Below, in pieces: positions 31,130-45,200 of a DNA stretch of 64,000 nt; position 1 is the stretch's first letter, and each line of letters begins with the position of its first letter. A program made the translations under genes and the position numbers. The DNA is from Atopsyche davidsoni (taxonomy: Eukaryota > Arthropoda > Insecta > Trichoptera > Hydrobiosidae). The notes beneath the pieces were generated by a model, which did not search any database, had not been told where the DNA came from, and worked only from the letters and a program-made list of their open reading frames with translations. Where the stretch lies: NCBI GenBank assembly GCA_022113835.1, contig JAILWY010000010.1, forward strand, positions 3,249,501-3,313,500, in the 5' to 3' direction.

Positions 31130-34100
31130 GAAACTATTTAATACCATAATCATTTTGATGAAATTAATGAAAAAAGATTTGTTTATTAATTGCCATAGCT
31201 AAAAACAATTTTATGCTGAAAGTTATTTATAATAAAAATATCAAAAAATCTATTTTGAATTTAAACACCACCTGGAAAAAGAAATACTTAGTAAAGGCGA
31301 CATGCAGTAGATTTGTCGGTATTCTATTATTTAACCAAACCATGAAGAAAAGTGTAACAAAATTTTAATTATTAATAAAAAATTATTAGCTATAGTATAA
31401 ATGTCCGACTTTAATGAAAACAATTCAATTAAAAAAATTCTAAAATATATTTTTTTTCATTACCTGCAAGTATTTCATTAAAGTTTTTAGTTAAAATAAT
31501 TTTTCGAAATGTGTATTAGAGTAAGTGTGCTTTTCCCTTTTGGTGGGAATCGTATTGGATATATAATGATATATAATATAATATCGTTTTTATTAAGCGT
31601 GGTATCAAAAATACTCTGCTACTCCTTTAATGTACTGAAACTCCTAAAATGTACTGTAAAGATAAGCGGCTGTAAAATTTCAGTTTTTATCTTTAAGAAA
31701 AGTAATGTAAAATATAATGCCTAAAGCCGTAACTTGAAAAAACTCGGGCACTCTGTAGTGTTAATGAGTGCGAGAATATAAAGCTATTATTTCAACTTAT
31801 CAGCATTGTGGCTTTACTGATTTATGTAAATTAAGAGAAGATAATATCTCCACTCAAAATTATGGGTTCCTTTTTGCCTACGCTTTTACTGCCAGATAGC
31901 TTGTTATTTATACTATAATCATCACGTAATGAGATCCATTTTGAGAATTTTCGTACAAATATTTTGGCACAGCATATCTTTTCGAAAAGAAGCTAACAAA
32001 AAATACAATACCTCTTTTGCTGTTTTTGAAGAATACTTTGTGAAATCTATTAAATTTTAAAAAGTTTAACATATTTTAATATTAATTTGTTACATGGATT
32101 TTTATATAGAAATACTGATTTATTGAACCAAAAATGAATACCATTACGGGTTTTGATGTATATCTATTACATCCAAGATTGCTTAAGTAAAAAAATAGGT
32201 CCTACGTAGAAGTTTGTTAAATTTGACGGTATAAGCGTTATTTAAAATATGAGTAGAAAATATTTAATTGCATTATATTAAGTCATCAATTATTTTCAAG
32301 TCTCAATTTTTCGACGAGAAGGAAGATTCACTATGAGATAAGGACTTCGTGGATGCAATATATCCTGAGAGCTCGTGGCTGCAGAAGAGCATAAAGTCAA
32401 TTAAAGCTTGCATCAGGAGGGTCAGAACTATTAAAAGTTCAGCATAGCAAACGAAACAGTTGCCAAAGAATCAGTTGGCCGAATGTTGATATCTTCTCGT
32501 CATACATAATTAGTTTGAATTTATGAACGTTAAAAACAATACATTGAAAAAAATATTAAGCTCTTGCCCATTTAGTTACGGAAGTCTTATGAGAACATCA
32601 CGCTGGCTGCCTGTGTTACCGGTTCCGATATTCATGGGTTTTGTCAATACATTGCGAGACCTGTTCCCCGAAACGCCGTCTTCGATAGGTTGAAAACTCT
32701 GTAAGCCGAAATAGCTTTACGTGTCACCTTTTAGGCATAAATTTCCTTTTGTACTCAGCTCTAACCTGCTATAACCATCTCGGAGGGAATTAGGTTAAGT
32801 GTTTGAGTTTGTTTATTTAAATTTATTTTTCCAGCATGCAAACTCCGTTTTATGTGAAGTAGCCAAGTTGTGTCGCAATAAAATGATATTTTTTTAATAA
32901 ATAACTACCATAATCTGTACCAAATATACATACAATCTTCAATATTCTCTACCTGGAATTTTCTACGTAATTTTCTGATATTTATTGAATGTATAGAGTA
33001 AAAAATATTAGTGTCTAAAAGTAAGCAGCCGCTTAGAGATCTCGTCGTTCGTACGAGTTAATTAAAACTTATTTGAGTACTCTATGCGACAGTGTTCAGT
33101 CTTATATGATAAAATAAGGAGTAGTCAAACAACACGACCGAACCACTTTTTTATGACTTTCGTTTATGTCACTGACTTCAAATAGTCAAAACAACGCCCG
33201 CCATACAAACAAAATTTCACTACCGCAAATCTTTCGATTACTTATTTATCCTGTTTCTTGCGTATTTGTATAGCCCTGCCATGTGAAGGTATAGAGTATA
33301 TTGCCCTAGTTCAAGCCACACGATTCATAGCTTCCTTGGCGAATTTTTCTAGCTCTAGTTAAGGGTTAATGTACGATGTCAGCAAAGCCTGACCTGCAGG
33401 CAGGATGCCTTCTAATTTTTCAAGGAAACGTGCAGCACTCAAATTTCTATTTAATATTTTATTTTTCAACTATAGTAAGCATACTTTATATCTTTATCTA
33501 ATATTCAAAGCAGTTATGTTATAATTAATCATAAATGTCATTTAAGGTAATAATTTTAAAAGGAGAAACAAAATTGTAGTGATTAGCTATTTATGAAATT
33601 TCTTTGGCATTATACATGTTTGCTTTAACGGCCATAATTCGATTAGAGTCATCAAATTCGAAATAAAGCCACATGATTTTGAGGGGTTTTTAGAATAGTT
33701 GGAAGAAAGATTTGAGCTCACGAGCGTTTCGTCCGTGGCTGGACCTACATCTCATGTGGGAGTCCCTCCTATCAACCTGTACACATTGGACTAATCTTAA
33801 TCAAGTTAATAAAATGTTCCGTTTCATATTTCCCCGTTTCATCGCTACACGTAATTTCATTACACCCAAAATAGAGCTCAAATTTAATTATCTTAATCTG
33901 AAATTATAACGTACCATTCAGCCTAGCCTATGTGAGCGCACTCCGCAGCGTTAGCTTTGTATCTATTTATTTGATACATAATCACGAAATACCGATGTTT
34001 TCTTATGTCTATCTAAAGGCTTGTAATATATTATTATTATTAAAATATATATATATATATATATTAATCATTTCACTACGATCAGATTTGGATGTAAACA

Positions 34101-35140
34101 TTTAGCTCGCTTCTTGCGAAAGCATAAGTAACGAAGTAACGCAGGTTTTTACGCACGTATAATTTGCAGTCCTCCGCAGCGTCTTAGCTAGAAAGAGACA
34201 GTATACCGTGTGTGGCATGCGCGCGAACGAGAAGGATGCATAAAAAGTGTCTGCGCAGTGTGCGCGCACGCAAGGTGATATAATACAAGGCAGGCACAGT
34301 CCAGGGCCTCGGCCAGTTTTAGAAAGAGACGGCAATGCGAGTTGACACGCGTGCAAGAGAGAAGCACCAGAAGAGTACGTCGGTCACGCGTGAGCGGCGT
34401 GCTCGGGTACATACTCCGGAATGTTTTCGCCGTCGAGTTAGTGTAACATGAAGCAAATCGCCGTTGTTTTGAATACAAAACGATGCACTTTTAAAATATC
34501 TTGAGATTGATATTTCGAAATTGTATTTTTTTACGCGGTTGAGTTATCTATGTTCTGAAATACGTTTCTATAAAATATTTTATATATTTTTCTGTGTACT
34601 ACACATATATAATTTTATAAGTATATATATATAAATCTACATATATAAGTATTCATGTATATTTTGAATAATATATATTTAAGTCACACATTGCAAGCCC
34701 CGAAACCTGCGCGCAGGACGGAGATAGCCACACACCTCATCACAATACTAGACCGAAGACATATTGTAAACCTAGCAAATGAAAATAAAAGAATATTGAA
34801 ATTTAAAAAAAAAAAAATTATCTGTATATATAAACATATATTTATATATATATATCTGTAATATAATAAAACTGAACATACATTGTATTCTGCAACATGC
34901 ATACAACAAACATATATTGTTAACAAAGTATTCTGGGTGTCAAATGTCCGTCGCCGATGTGTCATCTTGCTCGGCTCGGCTCGGTTTAGTAGGTCGTTTA
35001 CGCGACGCAACATAACTTGGCACCGCTCGTTTTATTTTGCGTGACATGGCTCTGGATTGATACTCCGGTAATAAATAAATATTTAAACAAAAAAATATAA
35101 ATATACATAGTTATAGCTCTTTACACCTGTCGTTTACGAC
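31130..35140. other. Gene-free AT-rich stretch
   Basis: No supported gene. A short (TA)n lies at about 34,045-34,065. A GC-richer patch with GCGCGCACGC occurs at 34,190-34,400 and gives overlapping minus-strand frames of 84 and 96 codons with no recognisable content. The patch at 32,570-32,760 has moderate complexity but no readable protein. Confidence 0.4.
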
Positions 35141-35143
35141 TCA

Positions 35144-35258
35144 ACTTGTGACCGACTTGCAGCTAACCAATAGCGTCCTGTTTGTGTTATTTACTTTAAA
35201 AAGCCATAAAAAAAACACCCTAAGTAAAGGGACGCTATTGGTTGCAAGTCGGTCACGA
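35144..35258. mobile_element. Fold-back element with ~30-bp arms
   Basis: TTGTGACCGACTTGCAGCTA and following bases to about 35,178 are the inverted complement of 35,229-35,258 (GACGCTATTGGTTGCAAGTC and onward), around a loop of about 50 nt. Likely a short MITE. Confidence 0.7.
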
Positions 35259-35259
35259 G

Positions 35260-38200
35260 TGGTTTCACTACGCGTATAGAAGGTTTAAAAAAAGCTTTTA
35301 CAATATTGAGATTATACAGTCAAAATTAATATGATATATTAAAGGAAAAAATATTAAATATTTACAGTTTATTGCTTTTTTATGTAAATAAAAAATATTA
35401 ATTATATTTAAAAATATATCAGGATGTTGAGACTTTGCAAGGAAGCGACGGCCGTCCCTAATACAAGCGTAGGTCCAGGGAAAATATACTTGACTTGTAA
35501 AAACACGAGGCGAAGGTAGCGAGGTTTAATTAGGAGATATTTCACGTTATAATATTAACTCCACATTTGAACGTGCCGAGGTGTTATCTTTACTTAAAAC
35601 GAAAATCTCAAATGTGAAAATGTTATTTCACTAAAATTATGACAAAGATTAACGCCGTGCGATAATATTATTGTCAAACAAGGAACGGTGTCTGAGATAC
35701 CCTAACGCTCATGTTTATGCAAATTGTCATTTTTTTATGAGTTGTTCGAGTGATATTAATTCAATGATTTTGCCAATTCATATTAATAGTAAACGCATTT
35801 ATAATCAAATAATTATTTTGGCACTATCAGGACATGCACAGTCATTACTCATATTTTATGCGAGAGCAAAATATCTACTTCTCTTGGTAACCGACAATGT
35901 TGTTGCAAGTTCAATTTACGTTTGTTTAACAAGCATATTTTTTTCAAAGATATTATTTTATCATCTGACCAAATTGATTTTTTCTGAATAATTTAAATTT
36001 TTTACAAGGCAAATGACCCTTTGCGGGGTCTATTTTGATTCGGACTTCTGTTTTGTGGCGCAGGGTAATATTTGTAATTTTGGTATGATTTATATAATAC
36101 CGGCCCATCCTAGGTTATTTTTATTAAGAGTAATGTAATGGAATATTTTCATAGCTATAATGTGTTTTTGTATGTACATGAAATTTTATTAAATGAAGCC
36201 AACAGAACGATTAGACGTATTTATTTAAAAATATATATTTTTTAATGAAGTTAATTTTCTATGAAAAGCACTTTCTGCGAAAATAAACATGAGAAATAGT
36301 AGATCTTCTTGGTTACATTTTATCTTCGGGTACAACATTTTTACATTTTTTTTTTCGTTGAAAATATTTTTAGATTAATATCAGTTGATTATTTATACAT
36401 ATTTCATAATAGATAACGACGAAAAAAGTTGTTTGAAACAATTATGTTAAAATAACATTTTTCATAAAATTCTATATCTATTTTCCTTCGAGATCGGTGA
36501 GACGATAATTTTAATGATGTTATGTAATATTTCGGGGTAACTTTTTACACCCCTGCCCCCCTACAAAAAACAATGCGGGTCTATATCCACGGCGGGTGTA
36601 ATCTGAACGGGCATTCATTAAAAGTTTAAGTATTTCTTATCGCAACTGATCGCTTCATGCTCAGAGACCTTTAATTTCCTCCTGGGTTTTGCGGAGCTGC
36701 TCCTGCTCGAACATCTCCCCTGCTCGTTTCTAATGAATATATTCACCAAAACTAGATGTAATACGAAAGCCAAATGCTTTTGTGTGCTTCCGATTGAACA
36801 CCGATCAATCCTATTCTTCAATATTTTTACGTGACGATTAACTTCAAAAAAAGTTTTCTTTTTAACTAACGGCATCAAAGTGAGTTTATTCATTTGCTAT
36901 TTAATAGAAAATAATAAATACTCAGCATGTATTATTATTTATCTAAGAGTTTTATGAACAGTAAAAATGTTACTAATAGTTTTAATTGAAGAGAAAGCAA
37001 AAAGGTTTCTTGTTTAACAATTTTAAAACTGTTTCAATCAGATATTCAGTGTTATCGAATATAGCTATTTACTTTACTGCTTTTGCCTCACCACTAGAAA
37101 GTATTGCATTTAAAGTCAAATTTTCTCTCAAAGATGTGCGCAAGTTTCTTGTTTTGCTACTTTTATTAACAACAATTGTAAAATTATTAAACTTTATACA
37201 AATTGCATGACGACCCTCATAATTCAAACGGAACAGTCATATAATGGAAAATGCTTGCTGATTACAGTGTATGTTATAACATATCAGAATATACAACGTG
37301 CCAAGCAATCAATAGCAAAACTTTATACAGCGGTGTTGCTATCTACATCAATTTTCCATTAACTTGCCACCTGTAACTTTAAGCGTAGGTTAATTTATTA
37401 CCCTAGTATATAGTTATTCCAACAAACGTATATTTATACAGCTAAGTGCTTAAATAACCGGATTATCATTTATAGCGCAAATGTGGTACTCGTAGTTCCC
37501 TTTAAGAATTAAGGTAAAGAGAATTAGGCAAAATGTCTTCGATACGATTCCAAATGATAAGTCTAAAGCTTTGGGGTTAGTTTTTGATTAAGACGAAATT
37601 TTGAGATTTGTTTTATCAATATTTACGACAAATATTAATGATATTCAATTAGCATTTTTTTTTGCAGTTTGTGTGAAAAAGCTACTTTTTTAAGGTGATT
37701 CGCAATGTTATCAACAAACAAAAACTCAAATCAAACTATTATTGTAAAGACAGAGTTTTTATCTGATCTGGATGAAATCTCCTCCGAACGATTTATCTTA
37801 GTCTCTGTTTTAAGCCAGTGGGGCCGATCGACCCCGAGTGTCGACTGAAACGGCCTACAAACTGCCTTTACACTTCACAAAGTACTCCAAAGATTACAGA
37901 TAGAGCGAAAGGCAGAATACTAAGCTGCGCATCGAATACACACTTTATAATCAAATAACAGCTGCTATCAACGCACAATAAATTATTATATTTTTATCAA
38001 AACGAAGTATACTGCGAGCTTTTTCAAAATTTAATTACTTAACTTATTTAATTAAAATTATCAAAAGTAAAACTACAAAATAAAAAAGTGTCATTTCACG
38101 TTAACACGTAATACACAGATACCAGTTTTTGCGTGTAGTCAATAATTTTTATTATTTCAGACGTGCTATGTCAAACTGAAGTTAGATCGATGATATCACT

Positions 38201-41200
38201 TTGAATCAGGGAGAAAATGGGATGGAAAGTTCGGTAACCGAATTTTAAGGTATTTCTATCAGAGCCGTTATACCCCAGAGGCTGCGATGCAAGCGAGCTC
38301 AGTTATAATGACTAGCCAGTAACGAGATCGGGTTATCGTTTAACAGTATTAATAATTTTATCCATGTCTGAAGAACGCTTGCTTGCAAACCATTTGGTTC
38401 CAGGTTCTTATCTGAATAAACCAAGAAGGTTTTCTGATTATATTAAAGTTGTTAATTATATCCAGTGCAAAAAGGGCTGGTTTATTTTATTAATTTACGC
38501 TTTCGTCTTTCAAAGGCTAATTTGCTGTTTATTTTTCTCTCAGTTCAATGAAAAGAAAAACTCTTGTTTCCTGTGATTCTGTGAGAATGCCTGAGACGTA
38601 TCAAATCATATACAGTCGCAGCCATCTGTGAAGCCTTAATACTGTTTGCTCGGTTATCTTTTGTAGTCTTCTCTTCTTGCAGTGTTATGCGGTAGAAGAC
38701 TCCTTGTTCTCAGATTATTTAAGCTTGAACTCCTCTACTCACGGAACAAAGATAACCAAAATTAATAAGAAATCGACGACTCCTCGATACTAAGAATGGC
38801 AGAGTTGTACGGTAAGAAAATCAAATTTATAATATTAACTTAAAATAACAAGGTTTAAAACTATAAATTCCTAGTATGAGAGAAACAATACCTAAACATC
38901 CAGGCAAAATACCCTAGGAAACTCATAATAGAATATCTGAGTTGATAGAATCAAATTTGTGAGAAACGGTATTGATATAAGTAATTTCAGTTGATATTCC
39001 CATTTAGTTTTGAATGAAAGTACAATATTTGGCTTGTATATTAAAATAAAATAAAAAAGATTAGGTCACCATTAGGGCCCGAGTTAAAGTACTAGATTAT
39101 CTAACACAAAAAATCGTTAAGTAGTACTTTTTTTTGTATTATTGTTTTAAATTTTTTTTTTATAATTAAGGATATTTTTAATACAGTTACGAAATCTCCA
39201 AAATTTAAAATAATATATCAACCAATATTTAATGAAGGCATTCACAAACATGAAACACGATCGGCGAGCAAGTCATACATCACGAGTGATCACGAAGCAG
39301 CAAATCGCTCGAGTGCACGTTATTTATCGAAATCTTTTCAATAAATAACATGCAATTTTGTACGTGAGAATTCAGTTTTACAAGATGTTTGAACTTTTAA
39401 AAACAACTTATATTTATTTCAATGTATAAAAATAAATTATAAAATGTCACATTCGGTGCACAACCACTGATGTTGGTTAACAGCGTTACGCAATGTTAAT
39501 TTGGTTTATTCCTTACAGTCCCACAAGCATTAAATAGTTAACCCAAATCAAATACAAAAAATCCTTTTTAATAATACTTAAATGCAATATTATTAAAAAT
39601 AATTTAGTTTTAGTTAAGAACAGTTCTCTTATGTTACTAACATCAGAAAGTATTTCTACTTGTAATTTAACAGAATCAACAACAAAAAAAACTTGTTTTT
39701 CATAGGCATATTAGAATCTAACACCCGTCGATCTCCATGAAATTTGCTAGACACTGAATCACGAGGAGGTTGATGCTCCTAAATACGGCTTTTAAATTAT
39801 TAAGATACTCTTCTATATAAAAATATTTTTAAATAATAAATTATAAACATCAATCTCGTGTAAGCTATTGAAGTATTGGAATTATTTCCCCTGTTTTTCA
39901 ATTAGAATCGTATTCGAGTATTGCAAGCGAATGAAAAATAATTGATTTCGTTGTCTGCAATGAGTTATTTGGTCATGCAAATTAACTTCATACAATTTAA
40001 ATTGAAATTCAATGCATTTTTATATTGTTCTCATAGTCACTTATAAAACCTTTAAGAGTAGTGATTGGTTTATTTTTTATCCAATTTTCAAATCAGTAAT
40101 AGATGATACAGTTCATATTATTGCATAAATTTTAAATCGAGGAGAATAATATCACAGAATCAACCCTTTATTCAAGAATCCTCATTTTAAATATAACGTT
40201 TATACAAGCTCAAATAATCCAAAAGCAAAGGTTTTTCAAACTAACTGCTTTCTAAGATTTGGAGGCCGCAAGAGAATACACAGGTTGGTAAGCAATTTAA
40301 AGCTTTCAGGGCCAGAATTTTTTTCAAATGTAAGATCAAACCTTGAACTCTTTAACTGTTGAGAATTTGTAAGGTTTTCGACATTTTTATCGTTTAATAC
40401 AGGGATATTTATATGCTTTTGAATCTGAATATTTTTATTTATAACTCTGCCAAGCTTCAAACTCGGAACTTTAAAAGCAACAAGCAAGCATAGTAATCAC
40501 TGAACCAGGAGACTTTTTACTAGATTTGCAGTCCTTATAACCTTTGGACCAAAGCTGGTAGAATCTTATGACTAATACTTATGAGATGTCGCCCATATGT
40601 ATATTAAGAAAAACTGCTATGGGTATTGGAATCCAGTTGGAATAATCAGAAAGGAATTAAATCATCTTTCCATAAAAAAAAACTATTAAATATTTTACTT
40701 TTACAATGAAAGTGAAATCAAAACCAAAAGTTTTTTTGTGACAGACTCAATTTTAAATATACACTATATTTAGCACAAACATGATACTTTTATTTCATGT
40801 TTAAAATGAACATATCCCAACTCTAAAATGTATTCATTTGCTTATAAATTATTCCATTAAAGTTTATTTGACGTTAATCGTAGTTATAACTGTGTGTAAA
40901 CTATATTTAAACAAAATTAATAATACTTTCAAATAAGTGATACTATTACATATTATATAATTGAAATTCCCACTTCAGCATTAGCGCAGTATAAAAATAA
41001 TTAAATTTTAAATTTTTTTAAATGATTGTGTAATGTGGGAATTGAGTTATTACTCTACTGCGTTAAGCATCTCTGAAAATTCAAATCAGCTGATCTATGT
41101 ATCCATCCTTTTTCGTTATCAAAAAGGCTTAAGAGATATTTCATTTTTAAATTTAATTATTTATGTTGTCTTGCCGTAAATCCACTCTCTTACCTCGGAT

Positions 41201-41660
41201 ATAAATTCAATGAACATTTGTTACTTTAAAATAAAAAATGAAAAAATCTGGCATATTCCGCAAGCAACAGACTAAAAATATTTACGGCTCTCGAGAAGCC
41301 TACCTCTGGACTCGGTCTCTTGGGAAGTCGCCGTGCCGATGGAAGAAATGAATGCCAAAAAATATTACATACTTTGTTTTGAATGTATTATGATTAATAT
41401 TTACACTTGTTTGCCGGATGAGACAATTTACAAGAATATAAACGCAACATCTTACTACTTTAACAATATTTGATCTGAACGTTGTAGGATTAGGTAAGAT
41501 AGTAGATAGAGTGAAAAGATCGTATATTTGACGTGTTATGTGTAATAGGCTTTTTAGATACCAAGAAATTCAGTGATCTGCCATGAGATCCACCGAAGCG
41601 GTCCAAAGCGTCGCCGTAACAAAAAAAAAATCCTTATTTCAGATTGCGCCTACGTAGAAA
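35260..41660. other. Gene-free AT-rich stretch
   Basis: AT-rich DNA. The longest frames (for example 106 codons at 35,671-35,991 plus, 91 codons at 36,618-36,893 minus) have no splice, composition or motif support. Nothing is assigned. Confidence 0.4.
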
Positions 41661-41689
41661 ATAAATATGTATGAAGAAGTGCATTTTTT

Positions 41690-41900
41690 CTGAAAAAATC
41701 ACACTTCATCACAGCCAGGCGAGCCGAGTCCCCGAGGACGGACACATAGTCGGAGCTTTGCTGAATACATTAAACTCGGCTCCTTGCAACCCTGCCGATA
41801 CATATTCATGCGCAGCCTTGCGACTTAATGTGCAAAATCATAAAACTCGGCGTCCGAATAATCAGGCTGAAATCGGCTACAGGGCGGAGTCTCATGATAC
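41690..41900. other. GC-richer island beside a transposon copy
   Basis: About 200 bp of higher-complexity sequence (AGGCGAGCCGAGTCCCCGAG and onward) in AT-rich surroundings, directly left of the 41.9-kb Tc1/mariner copy. It is open on the plus strand only by fusion with that copy. A conserved non-coding element is possible; I cannot test it. Confidence 0.3.
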
Positions 41901-41929
41901 ACAGAAAAAAAAAAATATATATATATATA

Positions 41930-42150
41930 GGGTGTCCAAAAAGAGTGCTGCAAAAATATTTGGGCCCAGAGTTGCAGGAGTTTCAAGGTTTCAACTCAAG
42001 AACGTGGTTCCAACTTGCCATACATCTAATCAATCAATTGAAGCTGTTAACGAATTATTCCCTAATAAGGTCATTTCACGTAGAGGTAACATCAACTGGC
42101 CTCCCAGAAGCCACGACCTTAGCCCTCTTAAAAGTAGGGTTTATGAGAAT
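41930..42150 (+). mobile_element. Truncated Tc1/mariner-like copy
   Basis: Starts GGGTGTCCAAAAAGAGTG after (TA)n. It reads KIFGPRVAGVSRFQLKN and NWPPRSHDLSPLKSRVYENN, the same internally deleted arrangement as the 24.2-kb element, with the DYFVWGYF block missing by a further 24-nt deletion. The right terminal repeat is not found. Confidence 0.75.
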
Positions 42151-42239
42151 AATTCTGAAAAAAATATGTGTAGACTACAAAAGAAAACGTAATGGATTAC
42201 TTGTGATTGTAAGCTTTGATAAAAAAAAAAACATGTAAC

Positions 42240-45200
42240 ACAAAACTTTACTTTTGTAATTTAAGCATATTTAATTTTTTTTTAAATTCAATTATTTTAA
42301 CTTGTTTCTCTATTGTTATTGATTAATTTAACTTTGTGCAGTGGTTTTTATTAAGCTCATCTGCGGTAATTAATTTAATAATTTTAATTTCATAGAAATT
42401 GTAATTTACTTACAAAAGTCTACAAGGTAAAACCCCTCGGATTGAAGTTTTCTGTGATTTCCCTCGATGCACCATGACGTAACGAGTTGGATGCGACCGA
42501 AATTGCTTTCAACCATTTCGTTCCACATTTTGTACTGATTATCTTTAATTATATAAAGTATTAGGTAGATTGCGACATACCATAACTAATATTTCGTAGC
42601 TTTGTTATCTCGATAGCCTATATCTCGTCTAAAAGGAGAGAAGACTGCTTTTGACTTAAGCTACTAAGATGTGTATTTACAAAATTTTCATAAATTTATT
42701 TGTAATAATAACTGCATCTGTTACAAATATATTTAATTAAAAAATAAATCATTTAATATTCTCGCGATTAATTAAAGTTTAAAATCTTTCCAAAGAGCGG
42801 ATTTCTATATTAAATATAAATCAATCGCGCCTAACAAAGACGAGAGTACATGAATTTTAATTAGGTGTCTTTGAAACGTTGCTTACCTGGCATAAAGGAA
42901 AATCGCCATTCGTTAAGGAAAGTTTAACGGAAATGTTATTTGTAATAACAAGACAATGGGACCTTCACTTGTTGATTACGTTTACTTGAAAAAGAAGACA
43001 AAATCAACATTTACTTGAGTAATTACGAATCACCTTTGTGAACAAGGAACTCAATCTACCTACAGAAATTCACCAAAATTATACTGGTTATATAAATAAT
43101 AAATAAAGTTAAACGTATTTTCCAGTATAGGCACAGAAGTACAGTTTTGTTACAAATTTCAGCGCTTTGCTTTGGTTATTTCTGGATACCGGTAACAGAT
43201 TTTTTGAAAGTGCTATTTGGGTAAAATTTTTTTAGGTTTGCCATTATTTTATTCATTTTTAAGATATTTTGATGAAAACATTCCTATGAATAATGATTAT
43301 TGTCTATAAACAGGCAATAAAATAATTCACAAATGAAATTTTCATCTCTCCCCAAAATAAATAAAGTAAAAATTTCTTAATTTTCCTAAATATAAAGGAG
43401 TTCAACTCTGTATTATTTACCCTCTTTCTTCGCTGTATAATGCCATTGAAAAAAATCACACCTCCTACAAAAAAAAAAAAAATCATCGGCACTTCATTTT
43501 TACGCCCGGACGTAAAGATTACGATCTCTGCCTTAAAATTTCATCAAACTTAGTATCACTTGTTTGCTATTATTTCCGAAACTTTACCGGGGGATTCCCG
43601 TAACCGGATAAAAACTTGGGAACTTCCCTGCCGTCCCGGCGGCTAAAATCATTTTAAACAGCGCCGTTACTGCGTCAGGGGTACCGAAACGGGGTTAAAA
43701 ACTACCTAGAGCAGGGCAAGAACTAGCCGGAATCACCCGATGTGCTTTTAATGAGGCAAAATTACAGAAAGCAGGTCGATATAAGGGAAGCAAGCGCACA
43801 CCCTCCCCACACCTTTACCGAGGACTCCTTTTTGCCGGATACTCTAAGTGCTTCGTATTAGAAAGTATCTTTAATTTTTTAGCGCTCACTTCGGGTCGTG
43901 CCTATGATAAATTGGGTATTCGTCTTTGGCTTTTAACATCGTAAAAAAAGTGCTCCTTTATAAAACGGAAGATTTATTAAGATTTAACAATGCAACGGTG
44001 ACTTTTTTTACGCTTTTGATTAATTTTACGTTGGGTTATTTTTATGCACATCTTAAAATGATTATTTACAAGATATGACCCGTGGTACGCATTATTATCA
44101 AACTATATTCCTGAAACGATTGTCTGAAGTAAACAAACAGTTTTTGCTAAGAATCTAATTGGAATAATTTACATAAACTTGATATAGATAAAATATATTT
44201 CAACAGAAGCGTTCAATCTAACGAGTTTGCAATTTGAGCTCCTCGTGTTAGAGCTCAAATCCTTATCACTAATCCAAACTTAAATTTCCGTTGTAATTTT
44301 TTTTGTTATTGTATAAAAAAATATTTCATATTCAAATTCAAGCAAACAAATATATCAAATGCAATCAAACAATCATATACAGAAAGTTTTTTTAATAAAA
44401 TAAAATTAAAATTCAGTTCGTCAGTTTTTTATGGGTTTTAAAAATATACGAAAAACCATATTTTTGAAGGCTTTGTAATTAAAGTGGGGCTGTATATAAA
44501 GTAATAATGCATCTGTGTACACATTATAGTCTCCTTAAAAACTCGTAAGCAGCCTGTACATCGAAGCTTTAATCAGTCTCTAAACCTTTTTAATCTTTAC
44601 ACTTGAATTTGTACGGCAGCTACAATCCTCGGCATAAACAGCGAAACGAAAAAAGATTAAAATTAAAAATTTTACCGAAGAACAAAATTGCTAGTATTCT
44701 GTTGTGAAATAAATTATAGAAACGACTGCGAGTAGACGTGCTCTAAAATAATTGATCAAAAATCACTTTATATAAAAAAATATTACAATCTTTATAAGTG
44801 GTTTTTATAAAGCTATCGTTTATATTTCTACAATTTTTTTCTAAACTTTCAGCAATATGAGTTTTATTATTATTTACAAAATATTTACTGACACTTTGCA
44901 ATAGTATGAAGATTATTGCATTTTTAATTTTAAATGCGTTCACCTTTCAAATACTTCATCGATTCTGAAGGCGTAAGCATTTCAGAAGTGTTAAGTAAAA
45001 TATTATTGAGATTTAAGCAGATAACATTCATCTTGACATATGTAGTTTTACATCGGAAATTTTTAGTTTTAAAAATTACTACGTATTATATTAAAAATCC
45101 ATGCAGCGAGGAAATCGATGTTTTTTAAAAATATATTTTAATAACGCTGTATCGAATGTGTGTTAAAACTGTTGGCAAGCAATAGACTTCACACAGTTAT

